From positions 1 through 54,708 of the forward strand of contig NZ_QMJY01000073.1 of assembly GCF_003574395.1 (NCBI RefSeq): 54,708 bases of DNA, read 5' to 3'. This DNA is from Tabrizicola thermarum. Its GTDB lineage: Bacteria > Pseudomonadota > Alphaproteobacteria > Rhodobacterales > Rhodobacteraceae. This document shows positions 40,741-48,968 of the stretch, piece after piece. The notes beneath the pieces were generated by a model. It had not been told where the DNA came from. It ran no database searches and saw nothing but the letters and a program-made list of their open reading frames with translations. A program made the translations under genes and the position numbers. Each line of letters starts with the position of its first letter. Position 1 is the stretch's first letter.

Positions 40741-41460
40741 ATGGATGCGAAGATCAGGCTCTTTGTAGATCAGCCGCTCGGGGCGGGGCAAGCCGTGGCC
40801 CTGTCGCAGGATCAGGCGCATTACCTGACCGGCGTCATGCGGCTGGGCGAGGGGGCGGCGATCCTTCTGTTCAACGGCCGCGATGGCGAATGGCGCGCCA
40901 CGCTGGCTCAGGCCGGCAGGCGCAACGCCATTGCGGTCTGCGACGCCCGGACCCGGCCGCTGCGCCTGCCGCCCGACCTCTGGCTTCTCTTCGCGCCGAT
41001 CAAGAAGGCCCGCACCGATTTCATCGTCGAGAAGGCGGTAGAGCTTGGTGCGGCCCGCATCCTGCCCGTCCAGACCCGCCACACCAACTCCGACCGCATC
41101 CGGCAGGACCGCCTGCAAGCCCATGCCGTCGAGGCCGCCGAACAATGCGGCGCGACTCATGTGCCCGAGGTGGCCGACCTTCAGCCGCTCGACAGGCTTC
41201 TGGCGCACTGGCCCGAGGATCGCCGCCTCTACTGGTGCGACGAAAAAGCCCTCGGCCAGCCCGCGACCATCGCGCCCGCCGCAGGCCCCGCCGCGATCCT
41301 CATCGGCCCCGAAGGCGGCTTTTCCGCCGACGAGGCCGCGAAACTCCGCGCCCGGCCCAACGTCACGCCCCTGTCGCTCGGCCCGAGGATCCTGCGCGCC
41401 GACACCGCCGCCGTCGCTGCCCTGACGCTGTGGCAGGCCGCCTGCGGGGACTGGCGATGA
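40741..41460 (+). CDS. rsmE: 16S rRNA (uracil-1498-N3)-methyltransferase
   Basis: RsmE methylates U1498 of 16S rRNA using S-adenosylmethionine. The 239 residues show the N-terminal PUA-like part (IRLFVDQPLGAGQAVALSQD), the SPOUT knot with ILIGPEGGFSADEA and the closing LGPRILRADTAAVAAL. ATG 40741 gives the usual N-terminus but has a weak ribosome-binding site. Its last 20 bases lie in a direct repeat that recurs 146 bp downstream. Confidence 0.94.
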   Translation: MDAKIRLFVDQPLGAGQAVALSQDQAHYLTGVMRLGEGAAILLFNGRDGEWRATLAQAGRRNAIAVCDARTRPLRLPPDLWLLFAPIKKARTDFIVEKAVELGAARILPVQTRHTNSDRIRQDRLQAHAVEAAEQCGATHVPEVADLQPLDRLLAHWPEDRRLYWCDEKALGQPATIAPAAGPAAILIGPEGGFSADEAAKLRARPNVTPLSLGPRILRADTAAVAALTLWQAACGDWR

Positions 41461-41473
41461 TCGTCGCGGCCGG
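41441..41473 (+). repeat. 33-bp direct repeat, copy 1 (rsmE end plus GNAT-like start)
   Basis: The 33 bases are identical to 41587-41619 and include the codons Cys-Gly-Asp-Trp-Arg-stop and ATG-ATC-GTC-GCG-GCC, i.e. a whole ATGA gene junction. Similarity continues imperfectly for about 20 bp more. Confidence 0.93.
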
Positions 41474-41606
41474 CCCCGATGCCCGCGCGCTGGCAGCACG
41501 CGCCAGAGGCAGCGCAGCAGCGCCTCCCTCCCCCCGCCGTGGGGGAGGGATGGGGTGGGGGGGCGACCCGCTTCCGAACGTCGCGACCTGCGGGGACTGG
41601 CGATGA
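41457..41606 (+). other. 49-codon hybrid ORF made by duplication of a gene junction
   Basis: ATG 41457 overlaps the rsmE stop (ATGA) and the ORF ends at a TGA overlapping the next gene's ATG 41603. Its first residues (MIVAAGPDARAL) copy the acetyltransferase start (MIVAAGPDDRAA) and its last five (CGDWR) copy the RsmE end. The middle is Pro/Gly/Arg-rich and crosses a GC hairpin. It could be a coupling peptide with no function of its own. Real expression is unproven. Confidence 0.35.
41525..41550. repeat. GC hairpin within the duplicated insert
   Basis: A perfect 10-bp stem of TCCCTCCCCC with GGGGGAGGGA (41525-41534, 41541-41550) has loop CGCCGT and is followed by ATGGGGTGGGGGGGC. It resembles the C-rich/G-rich dispersed repeats common in alphaproteobacteria and may be part of the element that inserted here. 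Confidence 0.7.
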
Positions 41607-41619
41607 TCGTCGCGGCCGG
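41587..41619 (+). repeat. 33-bp direct repeat, copy 2 (GNAT start)
   Basis: Identical to 41441-41473, with a period of 146 bp. This copy carries the real start of the acetyltransferase. Confidence 0.93.
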
Positions 41620-42454
41620 ACCTGACGACCGCGCGGCGCTCGAGACGCTCCTTTCCGCGCGGATCGACCGGGCGATGTTCCCGCTTGCCAACCTGCGGGC
41701 ACATGGGCTGGGGCAGGGCGGCTTTGCCTCCGACCACCCCAACGCGACACGCTTCTGGCTGGTCGATCGCCACAGCCTCGTCGCGCTGACGCAGGAGGGG
41801 ATGCTGATGGCCCTTCTCGACGGCACGCCCGACCTCACTGCCCTGCGCCCGGCTCTCGACGGCCTTGCCGTGACCGGAGCCGTCGGCCCCGCCGCCGCGA
41901 TCCGCCCGGTGCTGGCCGCGCTGGGCCTGGCCGGCCTGCCCACCACCAGCGACCGCGACGAGCCGGGATTTTCCCTTGACCTCGACCGCCTGCTTGTCCC
42001 CGACCTTCCCGGCACCAGCCTGCGCCCGCTGACCCCGGACGACCTGCCGCGCGTCCTTCAGTGGCGCGAGACCTACATCGGCGAAGTGCTTGGCGTCACC
42101 GGTCCCGATGCCCGCGCCAAGGCAGAGGCCGACCTGAATGCCTGGCTCGCCCGCGACAGCCACCGCCTGCTGGTCCACAGGGGCAAACCCGTCGCCCTGA
42201 CCGGCTTCAACGCCATCCTGCCCGAGATCGTTCAGGTCGGCGCGGTCTACACCCCGGCCCCACTGCGCGGCAAAGGCTACGCCCGCCGCGCGGTCGCCCT
42301 GCACCTTGCCGAGGCCCGCGCCACGGGCACCCGGCGCGCCGTCCTCTTCGCCGCCTCGGATGCCGCCGCCCGGGCCTACCGCGCCCTCGGCTTCCAACCC
42401 ACCGCCGCCTTCACCCTCTTTCTCCTCGCCACCCCCGCCCGGATCGCCGCATGA
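41603..42454 (+). CDS. GNAT-family N-acetyltransferase with N-terminal extension
   Basis: The 283 residues have an N-terminal half of unclear fold (MIVAAGPDDRAALETLLSAR...) and a C-terminal GNAT domain with the acetyl-CoA loop YTPAPLRGKGYARRAVALHL and AARAYRALGFQPTAAFTLF. The substrate is unknown. ATG 41603 is chosen because it keeps the ATGA overlap with the upstream ORF. The stop overlaps the following membrane-protein start (ATGA). Confidence 0.87.
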   Translation: MIVAAGPDDRAALETLLSARIDRAMFPLANLRAHGLGQGGFASDHPNATRFWLVDRHSLVALTQEGMLMALLDGTPDLTALRPALDGLAVTGAVGPAAAIRPVLAALGLAGLPTTSDRDEPGFSLDLDRLLVPDLPGTSLRPLTPDDLPRVLQWRETYIGEVLGVTGPDARAKAEADLNAWLARDSHRLLVHRGKPVALTGFNAILPEIVQVGAVYTPAPLRGKGYARRAVALHLAEARATGTRRAVLFAASDAAARAYRALGFQPTAAFTLFLLATPARIAA

Positions 42455-43002
42455 GCTTCATCCGCCCCGAACTCATCGCCGCCGCCCACCGCTGGCGCGA
42501 GATCATCGCAGCCTTGGCCCTGGCCATCCTCGGCCTGTGGGCCGTTGCAGGGGGCGGCTACCTGCTCACCCCCCTCGGCCTTGCCATCCTTGCCCTCGGC
42601 GCGGGCTGGGCGGTGCTGGCCTTCCGCCGCCTCCGCTTCCGGCAGGACGGCGAGGCCCCCGGCATCGTCCGCGTGACCGAAGCGCAGATCGCCTACTACG
42701 GCCCCCGCATCGGCGGCTTCGTCGGCCTGCCCGACCTTGCGGAACTGCGCCTCCTCACCCTGCGCGGCCGCCGGATCTGGAAGCTGAAACAGGCCGACGG
42801 GCGGCTGCTCCACATCCCGGTCGAGGCGCAGGGGGCCGAGGCCCTGTTCGACGCCTTCGCCGCCCTGCCGGGGATGGACACCGCAGCCCTTGTCGCCGCA
42901 CTCGGCCCGGATGCCCCCGCCTCGGACGCAAGGGTCATCGCGCTGGCCGAGGTCGACCGCCTGATCTGGGTCCGCAAGGGCGCGGGCATCGTCGCGACCT
43001 GA
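42451..43002 (+). CDS. Conserved membrane protein, unknown function
   Basis: The 183 residues have two adjacent N-terminal membrane helices (about 17-34 and 38-57) and a soluble C-terminal part (GIVRVTEAQIAYYGPRIGGF...RRIWKLKQADGRLLHIP) that resembles a PH-like beta domain in spacing but is not confidently assigned. It overlaps the acetyltransferase (ATGA). A 243-bp gap follows before gshA. Confidence 0.75.
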   Translation: MSFIRPELIAAAHRWREIIAALALAILGLWAVAGGGYLLTPLGLAILALGAGWAVLAFRRLRFRQDGEAPGIVRVTEAQIAYYGPRIGGFVGLPDLAELRLLTLRGRRIWKLKQADGRLLHIPVEAQGAEALFDAFAALPGMDTAALVAALGPDAPASDARVIALAEVDRLIWVRKGAGIVAT

Positions 43003-43037
43003 TCCGCGCGGGGCCCCCGCGCCGACCTCTCGGAATC

Positions 43038-43052
43038 CACAGGAATTCTGTG
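43038..43052. promoter_or_regulatory. Short dyad upstream of gshA
   Basis: CACAG and CTGTG flank GAATT about 195 nt before the gshA ATG, in the 243-bp space after the membrane-protein gene. It could be an operator, but dyads this short arise by chance. No clear promoter was found elsewhere in the gap. Confidence 0.2.
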
Positions 43053-43245
43053 CATATCCCAACAGAACTTCAACCCGCCCGGCCAAGCCCTTGATTTCCC
43101 GTCAGGCCTGACTTCGTCCTCACCGGACGGCCCCGCACTGGCCTCCTGACCCCCCCTTGACTTGCCCCCCGCGCCAAGACACCTCTTGGCCTCCCGGCGC
43201 CCCTGTCGGGAAGGCCGAAGCAGCGCAGTCCCGGAGCCCCTCCCC

Positions 43246-44592
43246 ATGTCCATCCCACAATCCGGCGGCGGCCCGATCGAAAGCTTCGACCAGCTTGCCG
43301 CCTACATGGAAGCCGGCTGCAAACCCAAGGCCGACTGGCGCATCGGCGCCGAGCACGAGAAATTCGGCTGGCTCACCGACAGCCGCCTGCCGCTGCCCTA
43401 TGCGGGCGACCGCTCGATCTCGGCCATCTTCGCCCAGCTTCAGGCCCGCTTCGGCTGGACCCCGGTCCACGAGGGCGAAAACGTCATCGGCCTCACCCGC
43501 AACGGGGCCAACATCAGCCTCGAGCCCGGCGGCCAGTTCGAACTGTCCGGCGCGCCCCTGGCCTCGACGCTCGAGGTCGGGGCCGAACTGCAGAACCACC
43601 TCGACGAGGTCCGCGCCATCGCCGACCCGATGGGCGTCCGCTTCCTGGGGATCGGCGCCGCCCCGGAATGGACCCACGAGCAGATGCCGGTGATGCCCAA
43701 GGGCCGCTACCGGCTGATGACCGACTACATGGGCCGCGTGGGCACCCACGGCACACAGATGATGTATCGGACCTGCACCGTGCAGGTGAACCTCGACTAC
43801 GCCTCGGAAGCCGACTTCGTGCAGAAGCTGCGCGTGGCGCTTGCCCTGCAACCGGTCGCCACCGCGCTTTTCGCCTCTTCGCCCTTCTTCGAGGGCAAAC
43901 CCAACGGCCACCGATCGTGGCGCAGCCGGATCTGGCGCGGCCTCGACGACAGCCGAACCGGAATGCTGCCCTTCGCGTTTCAGGACGGGATGGGCTTTCA
44001 GCGATACGTCGACTGGGTGCTCGACGTGCCGATGTATTTCGTCTACCGCGACGGCAAGTATATCGACGCCCTCGGCCAGTCATTCCGCGATTTCCTCAAG
44101 GGCCGGCTTCCCGCGCTGCCCGGCGAAAAGCCCACGCTGTCGGACTGGGCCGATCACCTGACCACCGTCTTCCCCGAGGCCCGCGCCAAGAAGTTCATCG
44201 AGATGCGCGGTGCCGATTGCGGCGATCAGGCGCATATCGCCGCCCTTCCGGCCTTCTGGGTCGGCCTCATGTATGACCAGACCGCGCTTGATGCCGCCTG
44301 GGACCTGGTCAAGGGCCTTGATGCGGAAACCCGCGAAGGCCTGCGCGTTGCGGCCTCGGTCTCGGCCCTGCAGGGCGAAGCGGGGGGCGTCAGGCTGCTC
44401 GACCTCGCCCGCGCGGCGGTGGGCCTGTCCCATGCGGGCCTAGTGGCGCGGGGCCTGGGCGAGGAGGTGCAGCTTCTTCCCCTCGTCGAAAGCGTCAAGA
44501 CCGGCCGCGTTCAGGCCGACAGATGGCTTGACCTCTACAACGGCCCCTGGGGCCATGATCTCGCGCCGCTTTATCCGGCCGCCTCATTGTAA
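43246..44592 (+). CDS. gshA: Glutamate-cysteine ligase, plant/alphaproteobacterial type
   Basis: This ATP-dependent enzyme joins glutamate and cysteine in the first step of glutathione synthesis. The 448 residues belong to the class seen in plants and alphaproteobacteria: RIGAEHEKFGWL, ISLEPGGQFELSGAP, MYRTCTVQVNLDYASEADF and the block WRGLDDSRTGMLPFAFQDGM. ATG 43246 gives the family N-terminus; the longer frame (43162) would translate the leader. pepT follows after 12 nt, so the pair may be one transcript. gshB is not in the window. Confidence 0.95.
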   Translation: MSIPQSGGGPIESFDQLAAYMEAGCKPKADWRIGAEHEKFGWLTDSRLPLPYAGDRSISAIFAQLQARFGWTPVHEGENVIGLTRNGANISLEPGGQFELSGAPLASTLEVGAELQNHLDEVRAIADPMGVRFLGIGAAPEWTHEQMPVMPKGRYRLMTDYMGRVGTHGTQMMYRTCTVQVNLDYASEADFVQKLRVALALQPVATALFASSPFFEGKPNGHRSWRSRIWRGLDDSRTGMLPFAFQDGMGFQRYVDWVLDVPMYFVYRDGKYIDALGQSFRDFLKGRLPALPGEKPTLSDWADHLTTVFPEARAKKFIEMRGADCGDQAHIAALPAFWVGLMYDQTALDAAWDLVKGLDAETREGLRVAASVSALQGEAGGVRLLDLARAAVGLSHAGLVARGLGEEVQLLPLVESVKTGRVQADRWLDLYNGPWGHDLAPLYPAASL

Positions 44593-44604
44593 GGACCTGC
44601 CCCC

Positions 44605-45843
44605 ATGCGCACCCATTTCGATGCCGAGCTGGAAGAGCGTCTGATCCGCTACTGTTCCATCGACAGCCAGAGCGACGAGGACAGCACAAGCCAGCCCAGC
44701 ACGGCGCGGCAGTTCGACATGCTGAACCTTCTGGTCGAGGAGTTGCGCGGGATCGGTGCGCAGGATGTGCATCTCACCGACTACGGCACCGTCCTTGCCA
44801 CCGTCCCCGCCACCGCCGAGGGCCCGACCATCGGCTTTCTCGCCCATGTCGACACCGCCCCCGCCTTCAACGCCACCGGCGTCAAGCCGCGGGTGATCCG
44901 GGGCTACAACGGCGGGCCGATCCGCTTTCCCGACGCGCCGGAACTCGAGCTTTCGCCCGAGGTCTCGCCCTATCTCGGCACGCGCCTCGGCCATGACATC
45001 GTCACCGCCTCGGGCACCACGCTCCTGGGCGCCGACGACAAGTCCGGTGTCGCCGTCATCATGACCGCCGCGCGGCACCTGATCGCGAACCCTCAGATCG
45101 CGCATGGGCCCATCCGCATCGCCTTCACCCCCGACGAGGAAATCGGTCGCGGCGTCGATCCGCGGCTTGCCGGCGACCTCAAGGCCGATTTCGCCTACAC
45201 GCTCGACGGCGGGGCGGCGGGCGAGATCGAATATGAAAGTTTCTCGGCCGACGGGGCGGTGGTGAAGATCGAGGGCATCTCGGTCCACCCCGGCACCGCC
45301 AGGGACAAGCTGGTGAACGCCTTGCACCTCGGCGCGAAGATCATCGCCACCCTGCCGCAGGCCCGCATGACGCCCGAGACGACCGAAGGCCGCGAGGGCT
45401 TTCTCATGATCTACGAAATGCGCGGCACGGCGGCGGAATGCGAGCTGCGCTTCATCCTGCGCGACTTCGAACTGGACGGCCTTGCGGCCAAGGGCGCGCT
45501 GTTGCGTCAGGTCTGCGAGGCCGTGGCCGCGACCGAGCCCCGCGCCAGGATCACCTGCGAGATCCGGCCGCAATATCGCAACATGCGCTATTGGCTGGAA
45601 AAGGACATGGCGCCGGTGGAACTGGCGCAAGGCGCCTGCCGGGACCTCGGGATCGAGCCGGTGTCCGTCCCGATCCGTGGCGGCACCGATGGGTCACGCC
45701 TGACGGAAATGGGCGTGCCCTGTCCGAACCTGTTCACGGGGATGCAGGAACTGCACGGGCCGCGCGAATGGATTTCCGTGCAGGACATGGCGCTGTCGAC
45801 GCGCGTAGTGCTGCGGCTGGTGGAACGCGCCGCGCAGGGCTGA
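44605..45843 (+). CDS. pepT: Peptidase T (tripeptide aminopeptidase)
   Basis: This M20B zinc metallopeptidase (412 residues) releases N-terminal residues from tripeptides. Metal and catalytic motifs are visible: FLAHVDTAPAF (His-x-Asp), LGADDKSGVAVIM (bridging Asp), PDEEIGRGVD (Glu-Glu) and the C-terminal RGGTDGSRLTEMGVPCPNLF. AAGGA stands upstream of the ATG. It follows gshA closely; GSH precursors or peptide turnover could link them, but this is inference. Confidence 0.95.
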   Translation: MRTHFDAELEERLIRYCSIDSQSDEDSTSQPSTARQFDMLNLLVEELRGIGAQDVHLTDYGTVLATVPATAEGPTIGFLAHVDTAPAFNATGVKPRVIRGYNGGPIRFPDAPELELSPEVSPYLGTRLGHDIVTASGTTLLGADDKSGVAVIMTAARHLIANPQIAHGPIRIAFTPDEEIGRGVDPRLAGDLKADFAYTLDGGAAGEIEYESFSADGAVVKIEGISVHPGTARDKLVNALHLGAKIIATLPQARMTPETTEGREGFLMIYEMRGTAAECELRFILRDFELDGLAAKGALLRQVCEAVAATEPRARITCEIRPQYRNMRYWLEKDMAPVELAQGACRDLGIEPVSVPIRGGTDGSRLTEMGVPCPNLFTGMQELHGPREWISVQDMALSTRVVLRLVERAAQG

Positions 45844-45902
45844 GGGCCAAAGGTTGCGAAAGCGTAAACGCCCACAGCCAAGCCATTGATTTCATTAGGT
45901 TC

Positions 45903-45927
45903 GAAAAATGCGCCGCGCGCGGCGCAT
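45903..45927 (-). terminator. Rho-independent terminator of plsY
   Basis: A perfect 20-nt palindrome, ATGCGCCGCG with its complement (45908-45927), overlaps the plsY stop codon by one base and is followed on the minus strand by TTTTT. It can end both plsY and, less well, pepT transcripts. Confidence 0.8.
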
Positions 45928-46541
45928 CAGGCTTTCTTCGCCCCGATCTTCGGCTCGGTCCCCGCCTTCAGCCGTTTCAGGTTCTCCCCGTGCCGGACAT
46001 AGACCAGCACGGTCAGGATCAGGGCCAGGATCAGCAGGCTCCCGTCGGTCAGAAGCAGGATCCACAGCCCCGACGAGGCCGCCGCCACCAACGCCGCGAT
46101 CGACGAGGTCCGGGTCACAAGGGCCGTCAGAAGCCAGGTCAGGCAGACCGCGATCCCGACCGGCCAGCTCAGCGCCAGAAGGACGCCGAGGAAGGTCGCC
46201 ACCCCCTTGCCGCCCCGGAAGCCCAGCCAGACCGGAAAGAGATGCCCCAGAAAGGCTGCCAGCCCCGCGACCTGCGCGGCATCCTCGGCGCCCACCAGCC
46301 ACCGCGCCAGCAGCACCGCCCCCGCCCCCTTGCCGCCGTCCAGAAGCAGGGTTGCCAGCGCGGCCCCCTTGTTCCCGGTCCGCAGGACATTGGTCGCCCC
46401 GATGTTCCCCGACCCGATGGCCCGCAGGTCCCCCAGCCCCATCGCCCGGGTGACCAGGATCCCGAAGGGGATCGCGCCCAGCAGGTAGCCCAGTAGCGCC
46501 GTCAACAGCAGGATCCCCTGCGCAGTCACGAATTCAGGCAT
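45927..46541 (-). CDS. plsY: Acyl-phosphate:glycerol-3-phosphate acyltransferase
   Basis: PlsY makes lysophosphatidic acid from acyl phosphate and glycerol 3-phosphate, starting phospholipid synthesis. The 204 residues are mainly membrane helices with the three family motifs: GSGNIGATNVLR, GHLFPVWLGFRGGKGVATFL and VRHGENLKRL(K). The stop lies within a terminator stem. The gene starts 3 nt after the pyrC' stop. Confidence 0.95.
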   Translation of the reverse strand: MPEFVTAQGILLLTALLGYLLGAIPFGILVTRAMGLGDLRAIGSGNIGATNVLRTGNKGAALATLLLDGGKGAGAVLLARWLVGAEDAAQVAGLAAFLGHLFPVWLGFRGGKGVATFLGVLLALSWPVGIAVCLTWLLTALVTRTSSIAALVAAASSGLWILLLTDGSLLILALILTVLVYVRHGENLKRLKAGTEPKIGAKKA

Positions 46542-46544
46542 CTC

Positions 46545-47819
46545 TCACTCATCCGCCGCAAAGACCTGGCGCCCGCCGACCCAGGTCGCCAGCACCTTAC
46601 CCTCCATCCGGGCCCCGTCAAACGGGGTGTTCTTGGATTTGGACAAGAGCTTGAAGCGGTCCATCAGGAAGGGCGCGTCAGGGTCGAACAGGATCAGGTC
46701 GGCCGGCGCGCCCAGGGACAGGCGGCCCTGCGGCAGCCCCAGCCGGTTGGCCGGGTTCAGAGCCATCGCGCGGAAGAGCGCGGGCAGGTCGATGTGCCCG
46801 GCATGATGCAGCCGCATCGCGGCGGGCAGCAGGGTCTGCAAGGCAACCGCCCCGGCGGCGGCCTCTTCGAAGGGCAGGCGCTTCGATTCCTCGTCTGCCG
46901 GGGTGTGGAACGACGAGATCACGTCGATCGTCCCGTCCGCCACCGCAGCCACGATGGCCAGCCGGTCCTGTTCCGACCGCAGGGGGGGCGTGACCTTGAA
47001 GAAGGTCCGGTAGTCGCCCACGTCGAATTCGTTCAGCGTGAGGTGATGGATCGAGGTCCCTGCCGTCACGTCCAGCCCCGCCGCCTTGGCGCGCTGCAAG
47101 GCGGGCAGGGCCGTGGCCGTGGTGATCTGGTCGGCGTGGTAGCGCACGCCGGTCATCTCGACCAGCGCGAGGTCGCGCTCCAGCCCCATCCGTTCCGCCA
47201 TGGGCGAGACGGCGGGGATGCCGCGCAGCGAGGCGAACTTGCCCGAGGTCGCCGACGCGCCCGAGGACAGACCGGGGTCCTGCGGATGGCCCACGACCAG
47301 CGCGCCCAGCGACCGGGCATAGGTCATCGCCCGGGCCAGGGCCTTGGGCTCGGTCGAGACGCGGAAGACATCGGTGAAGGCAATGGCCCCGGCATCGCGC
47401 AGGAAACCGATCTCGACCATCTCGCGCCCCTCGCGGCCCTTGGTCAGCGCGGCCATGTGGCGGATGCGGACCGGGGCCTCGGCGGCGCGGCGGGTCACGA
47501 ACTCCAGCGTCTCGGGCGTGTCGATGGCGGGATGCGTGTCGGGCCGGGCAATGATCGTCGTCACCCCGCCCGCCGCCGCCGCCGCCCCGGCCGAGCCGAA
47601 GCTTTCGCGGTGCCTCTCGCCCGGCTCGCCGATCTTGACGCCCAGATCGACGATGCCGGGGGCAAGGCACTTGCCGCCGCAGTCGATGACCGCCGCAGCC
47701 TTCGGCGCCTTCTCGTCGCGGGCCAGGATCACGCCGTCCTTGACCGTCAGGCTGCCCGGGGCATCGGTTCCGGCCTCGGGGTCGATCAGGCGGGCATTGG
47801 CGAAATGGATCGTGGTCAT
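46545..47819 (-). CDS. pyrC: Dihydroorotase-like protein PyrC', catalytic residues missing
   Basis: The 424 residues are clearly dihydroorotase homologues (MTTIHFANARLIDPEAGTDA start, HHLTLNEFDVGDYRTFFKV and the closing metal-dependent hydrolase fold). Key residues are lost: the DxHxHxREPG metal site is Asp58-Leu-Gly-Val-Lys-Ile-Gly-Glu-Pro-Gly, so both zinc His and the substrate-binding Arg are gone. The catalytic Asp region (usual TDHAPH) reads SFHTPA at 303-308. Such PyrC' proteins in Pseudomonas are inactive partners needed for ATCase assembly. pyrB is upstream in the same cluster. Another gene must supply dihydroorotase activity. Confidence 0.88.
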   Translation of the reverse strand: MTTIHFANARLIDPEAGTDAPGSLTVKDGVILARDEKAPKAAAVIDCGGKCLAPGIVDLGVKIGEPGERHRESFGSAGAAAAAGGVTTIIARPDTHPAIDTPETLEFVTRRAAEAPVRIRHMAALTKGREGREMVEIGFLRDAGAIAFTDVFRVSTEPKALARAMTYARSLGALVVGHPQDPGLSSGASATSGKFASLRGIPAVSPMAERMGLERDLALVEMTGVRYHADQITTATALPALQRAKAAGLDVTAGTSIHHLTLNEFDVGDYRTFFKVTPPLRSEQDRLAIVAAVADGTIDVISSFHTPADEESKRLPFEEAAAGAVALQTLLPAAMRLHHAGHIDLPALFRAMALNPANRLGLPQGRLSLGAPADLILFDPDAPFLMDRFKLLSKSKNTPFDGARMEGKVLATWVGGRQVFAADE

Positions 47820-47881
47820 GCGAGGTCCGTCCGAGGCTCGGGCAGGGTATGCGACGACGCGGGCGGCTTGTCCACTGGAAC

Positions 47882-48409
47882 TCATCCCAGGGCCAGCCAG
47901 AGCGCCACCACGGCCATCAGGACCAGCGCCAGAGCCATGAGAACGAAGACCGCCGTCGGGCGTTGCGCTGGCGGGGCGGGCTGGGGGGGCGGGGCAAGGA
48001 CGCCCGTCGCGGCGGCGGTCGGCAGGGGCTCGAAATGCACCGGCGGGCGGTCCTCCCGGTAGGTGCCGACCAGCGTCAGGCGCGGATCGAGGCTCAGCGT
48101 CACCTCGCGCCCGTGCAGCGCCCTGGACAGAAGGATCACCACCGGACCCTTCAGCGCGTCCAGCGGGGGCCGGTCCGCCTGAAGCGCGGCCTCGGGTATC
48201 CCCAGCCCCTCGGCCAGATAGCCCGCAAGGCCGAGGTCGGAAAGATCGGCCACATCGAACAGCTCGACATGGGCCGGGTCGATGTCGGGGTCGCCAAACA
48301 GCGCCTGAAGCAGCTGTGCCTTGTCGCGCTGCATCTCGTCCGCGCTCAGCGCCGCCTGAAAGACGCGGACGCCCAGCCGGTCCTGCGCCGGAACGGTCAG
48401 CGTGATCAC
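47882..48409 (-). CDS. C-terminal-anchored membrane protein, unknown function
   Basis: The 175 residues form a soluble N-terminal part (VITLTVPAQDRLGVRVFQAA), a Pro/Ala-rich linker and one C-terminal membrane helix (about 153-174, TAVFVLMALALVLMAVVALW). GTG 48409 overlaps the stop of the preceding gene (GTGA); a longer frame to 48751 lies within that gene. No domain was recognised. It is one of four small membrane genes between pyrB and pyrC'. Confidence 0.75.
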   Translation of the reverse strand: MITLTVPAQDRLGVRVFQAALSADEMQRDKAQLLQALFGDPDIDPAHVELFDVADLSDLGLAGYLAEGLGIPEAALQADRPPLDALKGPVVILLSRALHGREVTLSLDPRLTLVGTYREDRPPVHFEPLPTAAATGVLAPPPQPAPPAQRPTAVFVLMALALVLMAVVALWLALG

Positions 48410-48849
48410 GCCCGCCCCCCCATGATGCGGGCGGCGGTGGCGGCAGGGTCGGCCTGGTACTTGATGAGATGCCGGTCGCCCGAGGCCGTGGTGACCTGCA
48501 CCGCCCCCAGGAAGGCCCGGGCCGAGACGATCTGACCCCGCTGGATCGCCCGGCCGCCGGGGCCCAGCAGGCGGCGGTCGGTCAGCCGCCAGACCTCGGC
48601 CAGCGCCTCGGAGGCGAGGTAGGCGGCCCGCACCCCGATGGCGAGGACGGCGCCAAAGGGACCGGCGACCGGGTAGGGGTTGCCCTGCCACATCAGGAAC
48701 AGCCCCGCCGCGGCACCCAGGACGACGGCCAGGATCAGATGCCCGCGCCAATAGGCGGTGCGGTCGGCGCGGAACTCGGCCAGAACCGTCTCGCCGTCCT
48801 GCAAGGGGGTCACGGTGCCAAGGATCGGGTCGGGCTCGATCCGGGCCAT
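48406..48849 (-). CDS. PH-like membrane protein A
   Basis: The 147 residues have an N-terminal soluble part (PLQDGETVLAEFRADRTAYW), two membrane helices (about 37-53 and 60-80) and a C-terminal beta-rich segment (VWRLTDRRLLGPGGRAIQRG) that fits a bacterial PH-like fold. Similar in outline to protein B at 48965-49525. Function is unknown. Start and stop overlap the neighbours by a few bases. Confidence 0.75.
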   Translation of the reverse strand: MARIEPDPILGTVTPLQDGETVLAEFRADRTAYWRGHLILAVVLGAAAGLFLMWQGNPYPVAGPFGAVLAIGVRAAYLASEALAEVWRLTDRRLLGPGGRAIQRGQIVSARAFLGAVQVTTASGDRHLIKYQADPAATAARIMGGRA

Positions 48850-48968
48850 CAGGCGATCCAGACGATGACGATGGTGAAAATGGCGATGAAGACGAGGACG
48901 GCAGTGGCGACCATGCCGCCCTGGCGCATCTCGGCTTTCGTAGGCTTGCGGTCGGGGTCGGGGGTCAT
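48849..48968 (-). CDS. 39-residue single-helix membrane protein
   Basis: Translating the minus strand gives [18 protein letters not shown] and then a hydrophobic helix VATAVLVFIAIFTIVIVWIA that runs to the C-terminus. The start overlaps the upstream stop (ATGA), and its own stop overlaps the next start (TGATG), so the ORF is tightly embedded in the operon. The gene is short and easily overlooked. Confidence 0.72.
   Translation of the reverse strand: MTPDPDRKPTKAEMRQGGMVATAVLVFIAIFTIVIVWIA

Noticed and set aside
43003-43245. Possible small gene or RNA between the membrane protein and gshA
   Set aside because: No supported frame, start signal or stable RNA fold other than a 5-bp dyad was found.
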